This document shows, one piece after another, positions 26,001 through 37,476 of a stretch of DNA of 64,000 nt. Origin of the DNA: Arthrobacter sp. zg-Y20 (GTDB lineage: Bacteria > Actinomycetota > Actinomycetes > Actinomycetales > Micrococcaceae); NCBI RefSeq assembly GCF_030142075.1, contig NZ_CP126241.1, forward strand, positions 1,178,001 to 1,242,000, written 5' to 3'. The stretch's first letter is position 1, and every line of letters begins with the position of its first letter. Under the pieces are notes generated by a model. That model saw only the letters and a list, made by a program, of their open reading frames with translations. It ran no database searches and was not told the DNA's origin. A program made the position numbers and the translations under genes.

Positions 26001-26879
26001 GTGATTTTTCAGAAACCGCTCAGCCCGGCGCATGTCGCCATGATGGTGGAGGCCAACCGCGACTCGATCGCCGGGTTTGTCCTGAACGCCGCCGACGTCG
26101 CGCAGGTGAAGTCGCCCCGGGAACTGTACGAAGCGCACGGGCTGGGTTTCCCCGGCTCTCCGTGGGACCCGGACGCCGACTACCTGGACGTGCTGCGTTT
26201 CGAGGCGCCGCCGTCGGTCTATGTGCATTCGGCGATGGCGCCGGGGTTCGTGGACCGGCCGCCGTTCACCGGTACCGGGTTTGCCCGCTGGGGCGGGGGA
26301 GTGGCGCCGGTGTGGTTCCTGGACGAGTGCCGGATTCCTCCGCGCGCGCAGTTGTGGCGGATCCGGGAGGGGCAGCAGGAGCAGTTGCTGGCCATGTATA
26401 TAGATGTCGCTTCGGGGTGGGGTGTGTTGGAGGGGTCGGACATCTCGACTCCCCGGCACGCCTCTCCGCAGACGGTGATCGGCTGGGTGGCGGTCTGGGA
26501 CGGTTTCCAGTTCCCGGCCGATGTGGTGGGGGACAAGGCGGTGCTGGCTGCGGCGTCGGAGCCGCCGGCCGAGATTACCGGGTTCCGGCAGACGATGCGC
26601 GGGTGCTGGAGCCGGGAGGTGCCGGTGGCGGAGTTGGACGACCTGTTTGAGGTCAATGCGGTGTGCCGGTGGCAGGGGCAACCGTTCCGGATCACGGATG
26701 TGGCGCACGACGGCGGGGGCCGGGTTTTCCGTCTCTTCTACACCGGGCACAACGCCGATGTTGCGGAGTCGCTGGGCCTGAACAAGGCGGACGCCGGGGT
26801 GTACTGGACCGTCCAGCCGGAGTCTGCGGTGACGGACGTGGAGATGTTCCAGAACCGGCTCAAGCCGGCGGCGCGCTAG
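26001..26879 (+). CDS. Chimeric protein: toxin-tip-like half plus immunity-like half (family B, copy 2)
   Basis: The GTG start at 26001 gives MIFQKPLSPAHV, aligned with the start of the paralogue at 23720; the two proteins are roughly 55-60% identical by eye over their full length. Residues 3-140 resemble the effector C-terminal domain and include the PPFTGTGFARW and AQLWRIREGQQEQLLAMY motifs. Residues 145-292 resemble the family-A immunity-like proteins (CRWQGQPFRITDV, then VYWTVQPE). GC content is higher than in the 23720 copy, pointing to a different age or source. No export domain is present. Confidence 0.7.
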   Translation: MIFQKPLSPAHVAMMVEANRDSIAGFVLNAADVAQVKSPRELYEAHGLGFPGSPWDPDADYLDVLRFEAPPSVYVHSAMAPGFVDRPPFTGTGFARWGGGVAPVWFLDECRIPPRAQLWRIREGQQEQLLAMYIDVASGWGVLEGSDISTPRHASPQTVIGWVAVWDGFQFPADVVGDKAVLAAASEPPAEITGFRQTMRGCWSREVPVAELDDLFEVNAVCRWQGQPFRITDVAHDGGGRVFRLFYTGHNADVAESLGLNKADAGVYWTVQPESAVTDVEMFQNRLKPAAR

Positions 26880-27032
26880 GGCAATTCCAACGTCTCGTGG
26901 CGGAAGAACCCTCCAACCTGAGAATGTCCCGTAGTTGGCAAGCCCGGACGCGCTGCGACACAGACGTCGCCAGCCAACGACGGCGTGCAACGCAACTCCC
27001 GCAACCGGACGGTATACGGCAAGATTGGTTAG

Positions 27033-30094
<3,062 letters not shown>

Positions 30095-30100
<6 letters not shown>

Positions 30101-30130
30101 GTGTGGCGGGGCGGCTAAGTGTGGCGGGGC
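30095..30130. repeat. 18-bp tandem duplication across two stop codons
   Basis: Two perfect copies of GGCTAAGTGTGGCGGGGC lie end to end. The first carries the TAA of the phosphatase gene; the second provides the TAG (read in reverse) that ends the minus-strand acetyltransferase. Confidence 0.9.
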
Positions 30131-30729
30131 GGTTCCGCCACGGCACTTCCGCCGGACCGGGATGCGCGCCATTCATCGGCCAGCAGTGCGTAGCGGAGGT
30201 CATCCAGCCAGCGCCCCGAACGGTGGAGGGACCCCTGGCGGGACCTCCCCTCACGCCGCATTCCCGCTTTTTCCATGACCCGCCAGGACGCGGTGTTGTC
30301 GGCGAAACACTCCGCCACCACCCGGCGCAGGCCCAGGTCCTCAAAGCAGACGCGCAGTAGTGCGGCCACGGCTTCGCTCCCATACCCCCGCCCCGCGAAC
30401 TCCGGCGCAATGACGTAGCCGATCTCCGCCTGTGTACCGCGCGCCAACTCCTCTACCTCCTGCTGCGCCCACGCGTCCTGGCGGGCAAGATAAAGGTCAC
30501 CGATCAGGGTTCCGGCCTGTTCCACGGCAAAGGTGGCCGCCAAATGTTCCGGCTGCCGGAGTCGCTCCACGAAGGCGTCCACGTCCGTGGGCTGGGCTGT
30601 CATCCATTGGGCGACCTCGGGTTTCCGCCGGTAGTCAAACATGCGCGGCAGGTCTTCGGCTTCGGCGGGACGGATGGTGAGGCGGGGTGTGATGACGGGC
30701 CAGCGGGGGCCGGAGGGAGTCGCGGTCAT
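30115..30729 (-). CDS. GNAT acetyltransferase (RimJ/RimL type)
   Basis: The 204-residue protein follows the RimJ/RimL subfamily: an N-terminal PRLTIRPAEAEDLPRMFDY, a central GTLIGDLYLARQ, acetyl-CoA binding around AEIGYVIAPEFAGRGYGSEAV, and RRVVAECFADNTASWRVMEKAG. These enzymes use acetyl-CoA to acetylate amino groups of proteins or small molecules. The target is unknown. The gene converges with the phosphatase gene, and its last codons lie in an 18-bp tandem duplication. Confidence 0.9.
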   Translation of the reverse strand: MTATPSGPRWPVITPRLTIRPAEAEDLPRMFDYRRKPEVAQWMTAQPTDVDAFVERLRQPEHLAATFAVEQAGTLIGDLYLARQDAWAQQEVEELARGTQAEIGYVIAPEFAGRGYGSEAVAALLRVCFEDLGLRRVVAECFADNTASWRVMEKAGMRREGRSRQGSLHRSGRWLDDLRYALLADEWRASRSGGSAVAEPPRHT

Positions 30730-30743
30730 GGCACCATGATGGC

Positions 30744-31535
30744 CTATCCGGTTCCCCGGACGCGCCTAGTGGCTTCGGCAGCCGCATGGCACCGGGCGGC
30801 GATGATGATCTCCCGGCTCGTCGCTTCCACAAAGGGGCCGCCGTCCCAGTCCCCGTACCAGTCCGTGGAGCTGAAGCCGGCTTCCTGCAGCAGCCGTTCC
30901 AGGAGATCCGCGGGCGGGAATTTGAGGGTACTTCGGCTGGCGAACGGTTCGCCGTCGGACAGGAACGTGGTGCGGTCCTCGAAGATGACCACCGCGCCGT
31001 CGTTCTCTTCCTGCACCGAGATCAGCTCCCACTCCACCTCAAGGGTCCCGGCGGAAGACTCCTGGAGCTCCGGCCCGGAGCGGCCGGAGTCCCACTCCAG
31101 CCAGGCCTTGGCTGCCGGGTTCCTGGACTCGAAATAGAAGGTGCCGCCGGGGACGAGACGCGACCGGACCGCAACGAGCGTTGCAAGCATCTCCGACTCG
31201 GTCAGCAGGCACTGGAAGGCGTGGCCGGTCATTACTGCGGCGTCAAAGGGGCCTGCCGGCAGGTCCTCAGCCGTCCCGGCGAGCCAGGTCACCAGTTCGG
31301 AACCCGGTCGGGACCGTGCGGCCGCCAGCATGCCGGCAGCCGGATCAATACCCGTCACCGTGTGCCCCGCCTGCGTCAGCTCGACGGCGAAGCTGCCGGT
31401 TCCGCAGCCAACATCGGCGATCCGCAGCGGTTCCGTGCCCAGCAGCCCCGCATAAAAGTCGGTGTCCCACCGGCCGGCATTGTCCTCGTCGTAAAGCGCA
31501 ACGAGGCGCGGCTCGTTGTAGTGTGCGTCAACCAT
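30744..31535 (-). CDS. Class I SAM-dependent methyltransferase
   Basis: The ATG at 31535 (MVDAHYNEPRLVALYDEDN) is preceded by AGGGGAT; 22 upstream in-frame codons are disregarded. In 263 residues the Rossmann fold shows motif I IADVGCGTGSFAVEL, motif II GIDPAAGM, and FDAAVMTGHAFQCL with VPGGTFYFESRNP. It would methylate a small molecule or another substrate using S-adenosylmethionine. It lies 14 bp from the acetyltransferase on the same strand, perhaps one transcript. Confidence 0.9.
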   Translation of the reverse strand: MVDAHYNEPRLVALYDEDNAGRWDTDFYAGLLGTEPLRIADVGCGTGSFAVELTQAGHTVTGIDPAAGMLAAARSRPGSELVTWLAGTAEDLPAGPFDAAVMTGHAFQCLLTESEMLATLVAVRSRLVPGGTFYFESRNPAAKAWLEWDSGRSGPELQESSAGTLEVEWELISVQEENDGAVVIFEDRTTFLSDGEPFASRSTLKFPPADLLERLLQEAGFSSTDWYGDWDGGPFVEATSREIIIAARCHAAAEATRRVRGTG

Positions 31536-31685
31536 GGATCCCCTTGTTCCTCCTCCGGATAGCCGGAAGCCTACCGGGATTAAGCCCTGAGGAAAGACCA
31601 CTCTCCCCAGGCCGGGTTTCCCAGCCGCAGCGCGGATAATCTATGCGACGCATCCCGTGCAGCATCGACTCACAGGAGGTACCCC

Positions 31686-32132
31686 GTGCCCCGCAAAACA
31701 ACCACCGCTCCGCGGAAAACCGTGCGGACGGAGCCCGTGTCCGCCCCGGCACTGCCTCGGGTGCAAACACCGCCGGAGCTGGACACCGCCTATTTCGCGA
31801 CCCTGATCGATGAACGCATCGACCGGACGCGTGAACAGATCGACACCTTGAACGCGGTCATCCGGGAAGTGACGTTGGCGGCAAAGGACATCCCTGCCGA
31901 CGACGAACATGACCCCGAAGGCACCACCGTTTCGGTGGAGCGCGCCAACGAAGTGGCGCTGCTGGCGGCAGCGGAAACATCGCTGATTGAACTGCTTGAT
32001 GCACGGGTTCGCCTGGATGCCGGCGCCTACGGTATCTGCGAACGCTGCGGAAATCCCATACCGGCGGCCCGGCTGGAGATCCGTCCGGAAACGCGTTTCT
32101 GCGTCAGTTGCGCCGCCGCCCGCCGCCGGTGA
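31686..32132 (+). CDS. DksA/TraR-family zinc-finger protein
   Basis: The 148-residue protein starts at GTG 31686 with a strong AGGAGG 6 nt upstream. The N-terminus is basic and disordered, then a coiled-coil pair spans about residues 35-115, followed by a C4 zinc finger: ICERCGNPI and FCVSCAAAR. In this family the coiled coil can enter the RNA polymerase secondary channel and alter promoter response. The coiled-coil tip residues cannot be matched with certainty to DksA, so a regulatory role is likely but not proven. Confidence 0.88.
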   Translation: MPRKTTTAPRKTVRTEPVSAPALPRVQTPPELDTAYFATLIDERIDRTREQIDTLNAVIREVTLAAKDIPADDEHDPEGTTVSVERANEVALLAAAETSLIELLDARVRLDAGAYGICERCGNPIPAARLEIRPETRFCVSCAAARRR

Positions 32133-32178
32133 GCAACCGGTGAGCAACCGGTAATCAACCGGCGAACAACCGGTAAAC
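32126..32178 (+). repeat. Five 11-bp tandem repeats starting at a stop codon
   Basis: The units are CCGGTGAGCAA twice, then CCGGTAATCAA, CCGGCGAACAA and a partial CCGGTAAAC. The TGA of the DksA-like gene is inside the first unit. Divergence grows along the array. Confidence 0.85.
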
Positions 32179-32217
32179 CCGCGCTAACGGATACAGGCGT
32201 TTTCCAGTGATGTGCGT

Positions 32218-32255
32218 ACCCTCACCCCGGTCCGGAAACGGAGCGGGGTGAGGGT
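32218..32255. terminator. Hairpin between the DksA-like and acetyltransferase genes
   Basis: A perfect 12-bp stem (ACCCTCACCCCG, 32218-32229, with 32244-32255) encloses a 14-nt loop. A run of T residues is not obvious. It could end the upstream transcript, or shape the leader of the gene starting at 32303. Confidence 0.6.
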
Positions 32256-32302
32256 AGAATCTACGTGCACTTCAACTAGAGACGTAAGGATTCGTAACGC
32301 GC

Positions 32303-32797
32303 ATGAGCATCACCATCCGGCTTGCCACCGAGGCTGATTTTGAAGATATCCGCCGGATCACCCGTGAGGCTTACCTGCACGGCAATCACATCGAGGCCGA
32401 CAACCCCTACGTCAAGGAACTCGAAAACGTCGAGGACCGCGCCAAGCACACCGAACTGTGGGTGGCGGAACGGGACGGAAAGGTGGCAGCCTCCGCGGCC
32501 ATCACCTACGCCGGCCAGCCCTACACCGACATCGCCATTGAGGGCGAGCTGGAATTCCGGATGCTCGCCGTCGACCCCGCCGTGCAGCGCGGAGGAGTGG
32601 GCCGCGCCCTGGTTAACGCCATCATCGACTACGCCCGGAACAAGGACGGCATCGAGGCAGTGAGCCTGACCAGCATGACCACCATGCTGAACGCCCACGC
32701 CCTCTACCTGTCCCTGGGCTTTGTCCGGGTGCCGGAGCGGGACTGGACCGTTCCCGGCGAAGACTACATTCTCTGGGTCTTCCGCAAGGCTGTCTAA
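32303..32797 (+). CDS. GNAT-family N-acetyltransferase
   Basis: The 164-residue protein has the GNAT core: ITIRLATEADFEDIRRIT at the start, FRMLAVDPAVQRGGVGRAL as the acetyl-CoA pyrophosphate loop, then VSLTSMTTMLNAHALYLSLGF and VRVPERDW. It is a stand-alone enzyme with no membrane part. The acceptor is unknown. A hairpin at 32218-32255 lies in the region before its start. Confidence 0.92.
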   Translation: MSITIRLATEADFEDIRRITREAYLHGNHIEADNPYVKELENVEDRAKHTELWVAERDGKVAASAAITYAGQPYTDIAIEGELEFRMLAVDPAVQRGGVGRALVNAIIDYARNKDGIEAVSLTSMTTMLNAHALYLSLGFVRVPERDWTVPGEDYILWVFRKAV

Positions 32798-32932
32798 CCG
32801 TCCTTGCCCGCGGGGCCAGCCGCTCCAGCGCCCGACGGCGGCGGGGCGGCTTTCGCGTATCCCTGCCCGGCGACGGGCCGCGCCGGATGCGGTGCCTTGT
32901 GTACAGCTGATGCGGGCTACGGCTCCGCCAGG

Positions 32933-33016
32933 CAGCATCTGCTGTACGGGAGATGAGCCCGACTCAGCATCTGCTGTACGGGAGATGAGCCCGACCCAGC
33001 ATCTGCTGCACGGGAG
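32933..33016 (+). repeat. 32-bp direct repeats, 2.6 copies, upstream of gatCAB
   Basis: Two full units (32933-32964, 32965-32996) and a partial one (32997-33016) start with CAGCATCTGCTG, itself an inverted repeat. They occupy the 320-bp gap 32798-33117 between the acetyltransferase and gatC. There is no unique spacer, so it is not a CRISPR array. The rest of the gap holds a probable promoter region near 33055-33080 but no gene that I can support. Confidence 0.85.
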
Positions 33017-33117
33017 TGTGTGGCGGCGGCCTCCATGGGCGGCCGCCGAACGCCGTAGACTGGAACGGATACCGGTTTCATACCGAAACGTTCCTTTAGA
33101 AGACGCATGGGAGACTC

Positions 33118-33414
33118 ATGTCTGAGATCAATCGTGAGGCTGTGGCGCATCTGGCGCGGCTGGCCCACATTGAGATGACCAACGACGAGCTGGACAAGAT
33201 GGCCGGCGAACTCGATGTCATCGTGGATTCGATCAAATCCGTAAGCGAAGTTGCCGGCGAGGACATCCCGGCAACCTCCCACCCCATCCCGCTGACCAAC
33301 GTCTTCCGCGAGGACGTTGTGGGGCAGACGCTGACCAATGACGAAGCCCTGTCCGGCGCTCCCGACAATGCCGCCGGCCGCTTCAAGGTCCCTGCCATCC
33401 TGGATGAGGAGTAA
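33118..33414 (+). CDS. gatC: Asp-tRNA(Asn)/Glu-tRNA(Gln) amidotransferase subunit C
   Basis: The 98-residue protein matches Gat[21 protein letters not shown] at the N-terminus, [12 protein letters not shown], and [11 protein letters not shown] with a C-terminal [11 protein letters not shown]. GatC acts as a stabilising belt around GatA and GatB. The ATG follows GGGAGAC. It is the first gene of the gatCAB operon and lies 8 bp before gatA. Confidence 0.96.
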   Translation: MSEINREAVAHLARLAHIEMTNDELDKMAGELDVIVDSIKSVSEVAGEDIPATSHPIPLTNVFREDVVGQTLTNDEALSGAPDNAAGRFKVPAILDEE

Positions 33415-33422
33415 AAACTTCC

Positions 33423-34925
33423 ATGAGTGAACTGATTACATCTTCCGCCGCGCAACTGGCCGCCAAGCTGGCCGCCCGCGAGGTCACCGCCGTCGAGGTC
33501 ACCCAGGCGCACCTGGACCGCATCAGCGAGGTGGACGGCGCCGTCAACGCCTTCCTGCACGTCAACACGGACGAGGCACTGCAGGTAGCCGCCGACGTCG
33601 ACAAGGCCCGCGCCGCCGGCGAGCAGCTGCACGAACTGGCCGGCGTTCCCATTGCCATCAAGGACCTGATTGTCACCAAGGGCCAGCCCACCACGGCCGG
33701 TTCCAAGATGCTCGAGGGCTGGATGAGCCCGTACGACGCCACGGTCATCTCGAAGATCCGTGCCTCACGGATGCCGATGCTCGGCAAGACCAACCTGGAC
33801 GAGTTCGCCATGGGCTCCTCCACGGAGCACTCCGCCTACGGCCCCACCCGCAACCCGTGGGACCTGGACCGGATCCCCGGCGGATCCGGCGGCGGATCTG
33901 CGGCCGCTGTTGCCGCCTTCGAAGCACCGCTGGCGCTGGGCACCGACACCGGCGGATCCATCCGCCAGCCGGCCGCCGTCACCGGTTCCGTGGGCGTCAA
34001 GCCCACCTACGGCGGTGTCTCCCGCTACGGGGCGATCGCCATGGCCTCCTCGCTGGACCAGATCGGCCCGGTGTCCCGCACCGTGCTGGATGCCGCCCTG
34101 CTGCAGGAAGTCATCGGCGGCCACGATCCGCGCGATTCCACCTCCCTGACGGAGCCCGTGGGTTCCCTGGCCGACGCCGCCCGGAACGGCAACGTCGCCG
34201 GAATGCGCATCGGCGTCATCAAGGAACTGCAGGGTGAAGGCTACGAGGCAGGCATCCAGGCCCGCTTCAACGAATCGCTGGACATGCTTCGGGACGCGGG
34301 AGCGGAAATCGTCGAGGTTTCCTGCCCCAACTTCAAGTACGCCCTGGGCGCCTACTACCTGATCATGCCGTCCGAGGCTTCCTCGAACCTGGCCAAGTAC
34401 GACGGCGTCCGGTACGGCATGCGCGAGCTGCCCGCCGAGCCGCCGCTGACCATTGAACGCGTTATGGGTGCCACCCGCGCCGCCGGCTTCGGCGACGAAG
34501 TCAAGCGCCGCATCATCCTGGGCACCTACGCCCTGTCGGCCGGCTACTACGACGCCTACTACGGCTCGGCCCAGAAGGTGCGCACCCTGATCCAGCGCGA
34601 CTTCGACGCCGCGTTCGCGCAGGCCGACGTGCTGATTTCCCCCACCTCGCCCAACACGGCCTTCCGGCTCGGCGAAAAGCTGGACGATCCGCTGGCCATG
34701 TACTTGAACGACGTCGCCACCATCCCGGCCAACATGGCCGGCGTCCCGGGCATCTCGATTCCCGGCGGCCTGTCCGACGGCCTTCCCGTCGGTATCCAGT
34801 TCCTGGCCCCCGCCCGTGAAGACATCCGCCTCTACCGCGCCGGCGCCGCCCTTGAGGGCATGCTGGAGCAGAAGTGGGGCGGTCCGCTGCTGGCCCAGGC
34901 ACCCGTACTCGGAGGAGTGAAGTAA
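33423..34925 (+). CDS. gatA: Asp-tRNA(Asn)/Glu-tRNA(Gln) amidotransferase subunit A
   Basis: The 500-residue amidase-signature enzyme holds the Ser-cisSer-Lys triad: the lysine in [12 protein letters not shown], and the glycine/serine stretch [16 protein letters not shown] with [12 protein letters not shown]. It releases ammonia from glutamine and passes it to GatB for converting misacylated Glu-tRNA(Gln) or Asp-tRNA(Asn). The length is normal for the family. It is followed at once by gatB (TAAATG). Confidence 0.97.
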   Translation: MSELITSSAAQLAAKLAAREVTAVEVTQAHLDRISEVDGAVNAFLHVNTDEALQVAADVDKARAAGEQLHELAGVPIAIKDLIVTKGQPTTAGSKMLEGWMSPYDATVISKIRASRMPMLGKTNLDEFAMGSSTEHSAYGPTRNPWDLDRIPGGSGGGSAAAVAAFEAPLALGTDTGGSIRQPAAVTGSVGVKPTYGGVSRYGAIAMASSLDQIGPVSRTVLDAALLQEVIGGHDPRDSTSLTEPVGSLADAARNGNVAGMRIGVIKELQGEGYEAGIQARFNESLDMLRDAGAEIVEVSCPNFKYALGAYYLIMPSEASSNLAKYDGVRYGMRELPAEPPLTIERVMGATRAAGFGDEVKRRIILGTYALSAGYYDAYYGSAQKVRTLIQRDFDAAFAQADVLISPTSPNTAFRLGEKLDDPLAMYLNDVATIPANMAGVPGISIPGGLSDGLPVGIQFLAPAREDIRLYRAGAALEGMLEQKWGGPLLAQAPVLGGVK

Positions 34926-36443
34926 ATGTCCGTCCACATCCAGGATGAAACCCTGTCCTTCGAAGAGGCTATGGAGAAGTACGATCCGGTGCTGGGGTTC
35001 GAGGTCCACGTGGAGCTGAACACCAAAACCAAAATGTTCTCCGACGCCCCGAACATCTTCGGCGACGAGCCCAACACGGCAGTCACCCCAGTGGACCTGG
35101 GCATGCCCGGCGTGCTGCCGGTCGTGAACAAAAAGGCCGTGGAGTACTCGATCCTGATCGGCCTGGCGCTGAACTGCAAGATCGCCGAATCCTGCACCTT
35201 CGCCCGGAAGCAGTACTTCTACCCGGACACGCCCAAGAACTTCCAGACCTCGCAGTACGAAGATCCCATTGCGTACGACGGCTACCTGGACATTGAGCTG
35301 GAGGACGGCACCGTCTTCCGGGTCGAGATTGAGCGTGCCCACATGGAAGAGGACGCCGGCAAGCTGACCCACATGGGCGGCGCTGCAGGCCGCATCCAGG
35401 GCGCGGACTTCTCGCTGGTGGACTACAACCGCGCCGGTGTGCCGCTGGTGGAGATTGTCACCAAGCCGATTGAAGGCGCCGGTTCCCGGGCCCCCGAGCT
35501 GGCGAAGGCCTACGTGGCCGCCATCCGGGAAATCGTGAAGAACCTGGGCGTTTCCGACGCCAAGATGGAACGCGGCAACGTGCGCTGCGATGCCAACGTC
35601 TCGCTGCGCCCGTACGGCCAGGAAAAGTTCGGCACGCGCTCCGAAACGAAGAACGTGAACTCGCTGCGCGCCGTCGAACGCGCTGTCCGCTTCGAAATCC
35701 AGCGCCACGCCGCCGTCCTGGACTCCGGCAACACGATTGTCCAGGAAACCCGGCACTGGCACGAGGACACCCGCTCCACCACCTCGGGCCGGCCGAAGTC
35801 CGACGCCGATGACTACCGCTACTTCCCGGAGCCCGATCTGGTTCCCGTGGTCACGTCCAAGGAATGGATCGAAGAGCTGCGGGCGCAGCTGCCCGAGCCG
35901 CCGGCCGAGCGCCGCAAGCGGCTCAAGGAAGAGTGGGGCTACTCCGACGCCGAGTTCCGCGACGTCGTCAATGCCGGCGTCATGGAGGCCATCGAGGAAA
36001 CCATCGCCGCCGGAGCCTCCGCACAGGTGGCCCGCAAGTGGTGGATGGGTGAAGTGGCCCGCCGGGCCAAGGAAGCCGAAGTGGATCCGGTGGACGTAGG
36101 CGTCACGCCGGAACTGATCGTTGAACTGGACCGCCTGGTCCAGGCCGGCAAGATCAACGACAAGCTGGCCCGCCAGGTGCTCGACGGCGTCCTCGCCGGC
36201 GAAGGCACCCCGGAGGAAGTCATCGAAAAGCGCGGCCTCGCCGTTGTTTCCGACGACGGCCCCCTGCTCGAAGCCATCGACGCCGCCCTCGCGGCCCAGC
36301 CCGACGTCGCGGACAAGATCCGCGGCGGCAAGGTCCAGGCCGTCGGCGCCATCGTGGGCGGAGTCATGAAGGCCACCCGCGGCCAGGCCGACGCAGGCCG
36401 TGTGCGCGAACTGATCCTGGAACGCCTGGGCGTACAGGGCTAA
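34926..36443 (+). CDS. gatB: Asp-tRNA(Asn)/Glu-tRNA(Gln) amidotransferase subunit B
   Basis: The 505-residue protein matches GatB from its kinase-like cradle domain (YDPVLGFEVHVELNTKTKMF, then RKQYFYPDTPKNFQTSQY, EDAGKLTHMG) to the C-terminal tail domain (GGKVQAVGAIVGGVMKAT). It activates the tRNA-bound carboxylate with ATP and amidates it with ammonia from GatA. A strong terminator 22 bp after the stop ends the operon. Confidence 0.97.
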   Translation: MSVHIQDETLSFEEAMEKYDPVLGFEVHVELNTKTKMFSDAPNIFGDEPNTAVTPVDLGMPGVLPVVNKKAVEYSILIGLALNCKIAESCTFARKQYFYPDTPKNFQTSQYEDPIAYDGYLDIELEDGTVFRVEIERAHMEEDAGKLTHMGGAAGRIQGADFSLVDYNRAGVPLVEIVTKPIEGAGSRAPELAKAYVAAIREIVKNLGVSDAKMERGNVRCDANVSLRPYGQEKFGTRSETKNVNSLRAVERAVRFEIQRHAAVLDSGNTIVQETRHWHEDTRSTTSGRPKSDADDYRYFPEPDLVPVVTSKEWIEELRAQLPEPPAERRKRLKEEWGYSDAEFRDVVNAGVMEAIEETIAAGASAQVARKWWMGEVARRAKEAEVDPVDVGVTPELIVELDRLVQAGKINDKLARQVLDGVLAGEGTPEEVIEKRGLAVVSDDGPLLEAIDAALAAQPDVADKIRGGKVQAVGAIVGGVMKATRGQADAGRVRELILERLGVQG

Positions 36444-36464
36444 CACCCGGTATCCGTCCGTTCC

Positions 36465-36497
36465 GGACCCCGGCAGGCATTCCGCCTGCCGGGGTCC
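36465..36497 (+). terminator. Terminator hairpin behind gatCAB
   Basis: A perfect 14-bp stem (GGACCCCGGCAGGC, 36465-36478, with 36484-36497) has a 5-nt loop ATTCC. It lies 22 bp after the gatB stop. There is only a short, mixed downstream tract, GTCGGGTT. Confidence 0.8.
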
Positions 36498-36573
36498 GTC
36501 GGGTTAACGGGAGGAATGCGGCGGCCGCGTCACCAACGTGACCGTCGACACAGCTGCCGGGTACTCTGGCGGC

Positions 36574-37476
36574 ATGGCCAACCTTCCCGCTGCCGATATT
36601 GCAGCCGACCCCGCCCTGGTCCGGCAGCTGGTGCAGGAACAGCGTCCGGATCTCTCCGGTCTGGAACTCCGGCAGGAGGGCAGCGGCTGGGACAACCACA
36701 TCTACCGGCTCGGCACCGACTACGCCATCCGGCTCCCGCGCCGACGGTCCGCAGTCGGACTGACCGCCAACGAACAGCGCTGGCTGCCGGAACTGACGGC
36801 GGACGTTCCGGTGCCGACGTCGGCCCCCGTCTTCTGCGGCACGGCGTGCGAGCTGTACCCGTGGCCGTGGAGCATCACCCGCTGGTTCGACGGACAGGAC
36901 GTCTCCCTGCAGCCGCGGGACCGCAACGTTGCCCTGGCCACCGGGCTCGCCGGCTTCCTCAACGCGTTCCACCGGCCGGCGCCGGCGGACTACCCGCGCA
37001 ATCCGTACCGCGGCGGCCCGCTTTCCAGCCGGTATGAGTCGGTGCTGCAGCGGCTGGACTCCGGTATGGTCCCGCATGCGGCCCGGGTCCGGGAGCTATG
37101 GGACGAGGCACAGCAGATCCCGGCCTGGCCAGGCCCGCCGCTGTGGTTGCACGGTGACCTGCATGCCGCGAATCTCGTCTCCAAAGACGAGGCGCTGCAG
37201 GCGGTCATTGATTTCGGGGACATGACCGCCGGGGATCCGGCCACCGACCTGGCCACCGCCTGGCTGGTGTTCGACGCCGATGGCCGGTCCGCGTTCCGCA
37301 ACGCCCTGGGCCGGCAGTACGCAGCCGATCCTTACATCTGGGACCGCGCCCGGGGCTGGGCGATCTGCATTGCCACCATCCTGCTGGCCAATTCCGACGA
37401 CGCCCCGGGCCTGAACCTGGTGGGCTCGGAAACCCTGATGGAAATCCTCACCGGCGACCGCGAAGAGACGGACTAG
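36574..37476 (+). CDS. APH-family phosphotransferase
   Basis: ATG 36574 (MANLPAADI) is preferred over GTG 36538, because a TACTCT box at 36562 puts a transcription start at the ATG (leaderless). The 300-residue product has the kinase-like APH fold: GWDNHIYRLGTDYAIRLPRR as the nucleotide loop, LWLHGDLHAANLV as the catalytic loop and AVIDFGDMTAGDPATDLA as the metal-binding motif. Such enzymes phosphorylate aminoglycosides, macrolides or cell metabolites. This one is chromosomal and in a housekeeping setting, so a metabolic substrate is as likely as resistance. Confidence 0.9.
   Translation: MANLPAADIAADPALVRQLVQEQRPDLSGLELRQEGSGWDNHIYRLGTDYAIRLPRRRSAVGLTANEQRWLPELTADVPVPTSAPVFCGTACELYPWPWSITRWFDGQDVSLQPRDRNVALATGLAGFLNAFHRPAPADYPRNPYRGGPLSSRYESVLQRLDSGMVPHAARVRELWDEAQQIPAWPGPPLWLHGDLHAANLVSKDEALQAVIDFGDMTAGDPATDLATAWLVFDADGRSAFRNALGRQYAADPYIWDRARGWAICIATILLANSDDAPGLNLVGSETLMEILTGDREETD

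Noticed and set aside
32933..33016. CRISPR array
   Set aside because: The repeats are contiguous without unique spacers, and no cas gene is present.
33765..36446. An 893-codon minus-strand open frame opposite gatA and gatB
   Set aside because: It is antisense to two conserved genes, with shadow-type composition and no motif.
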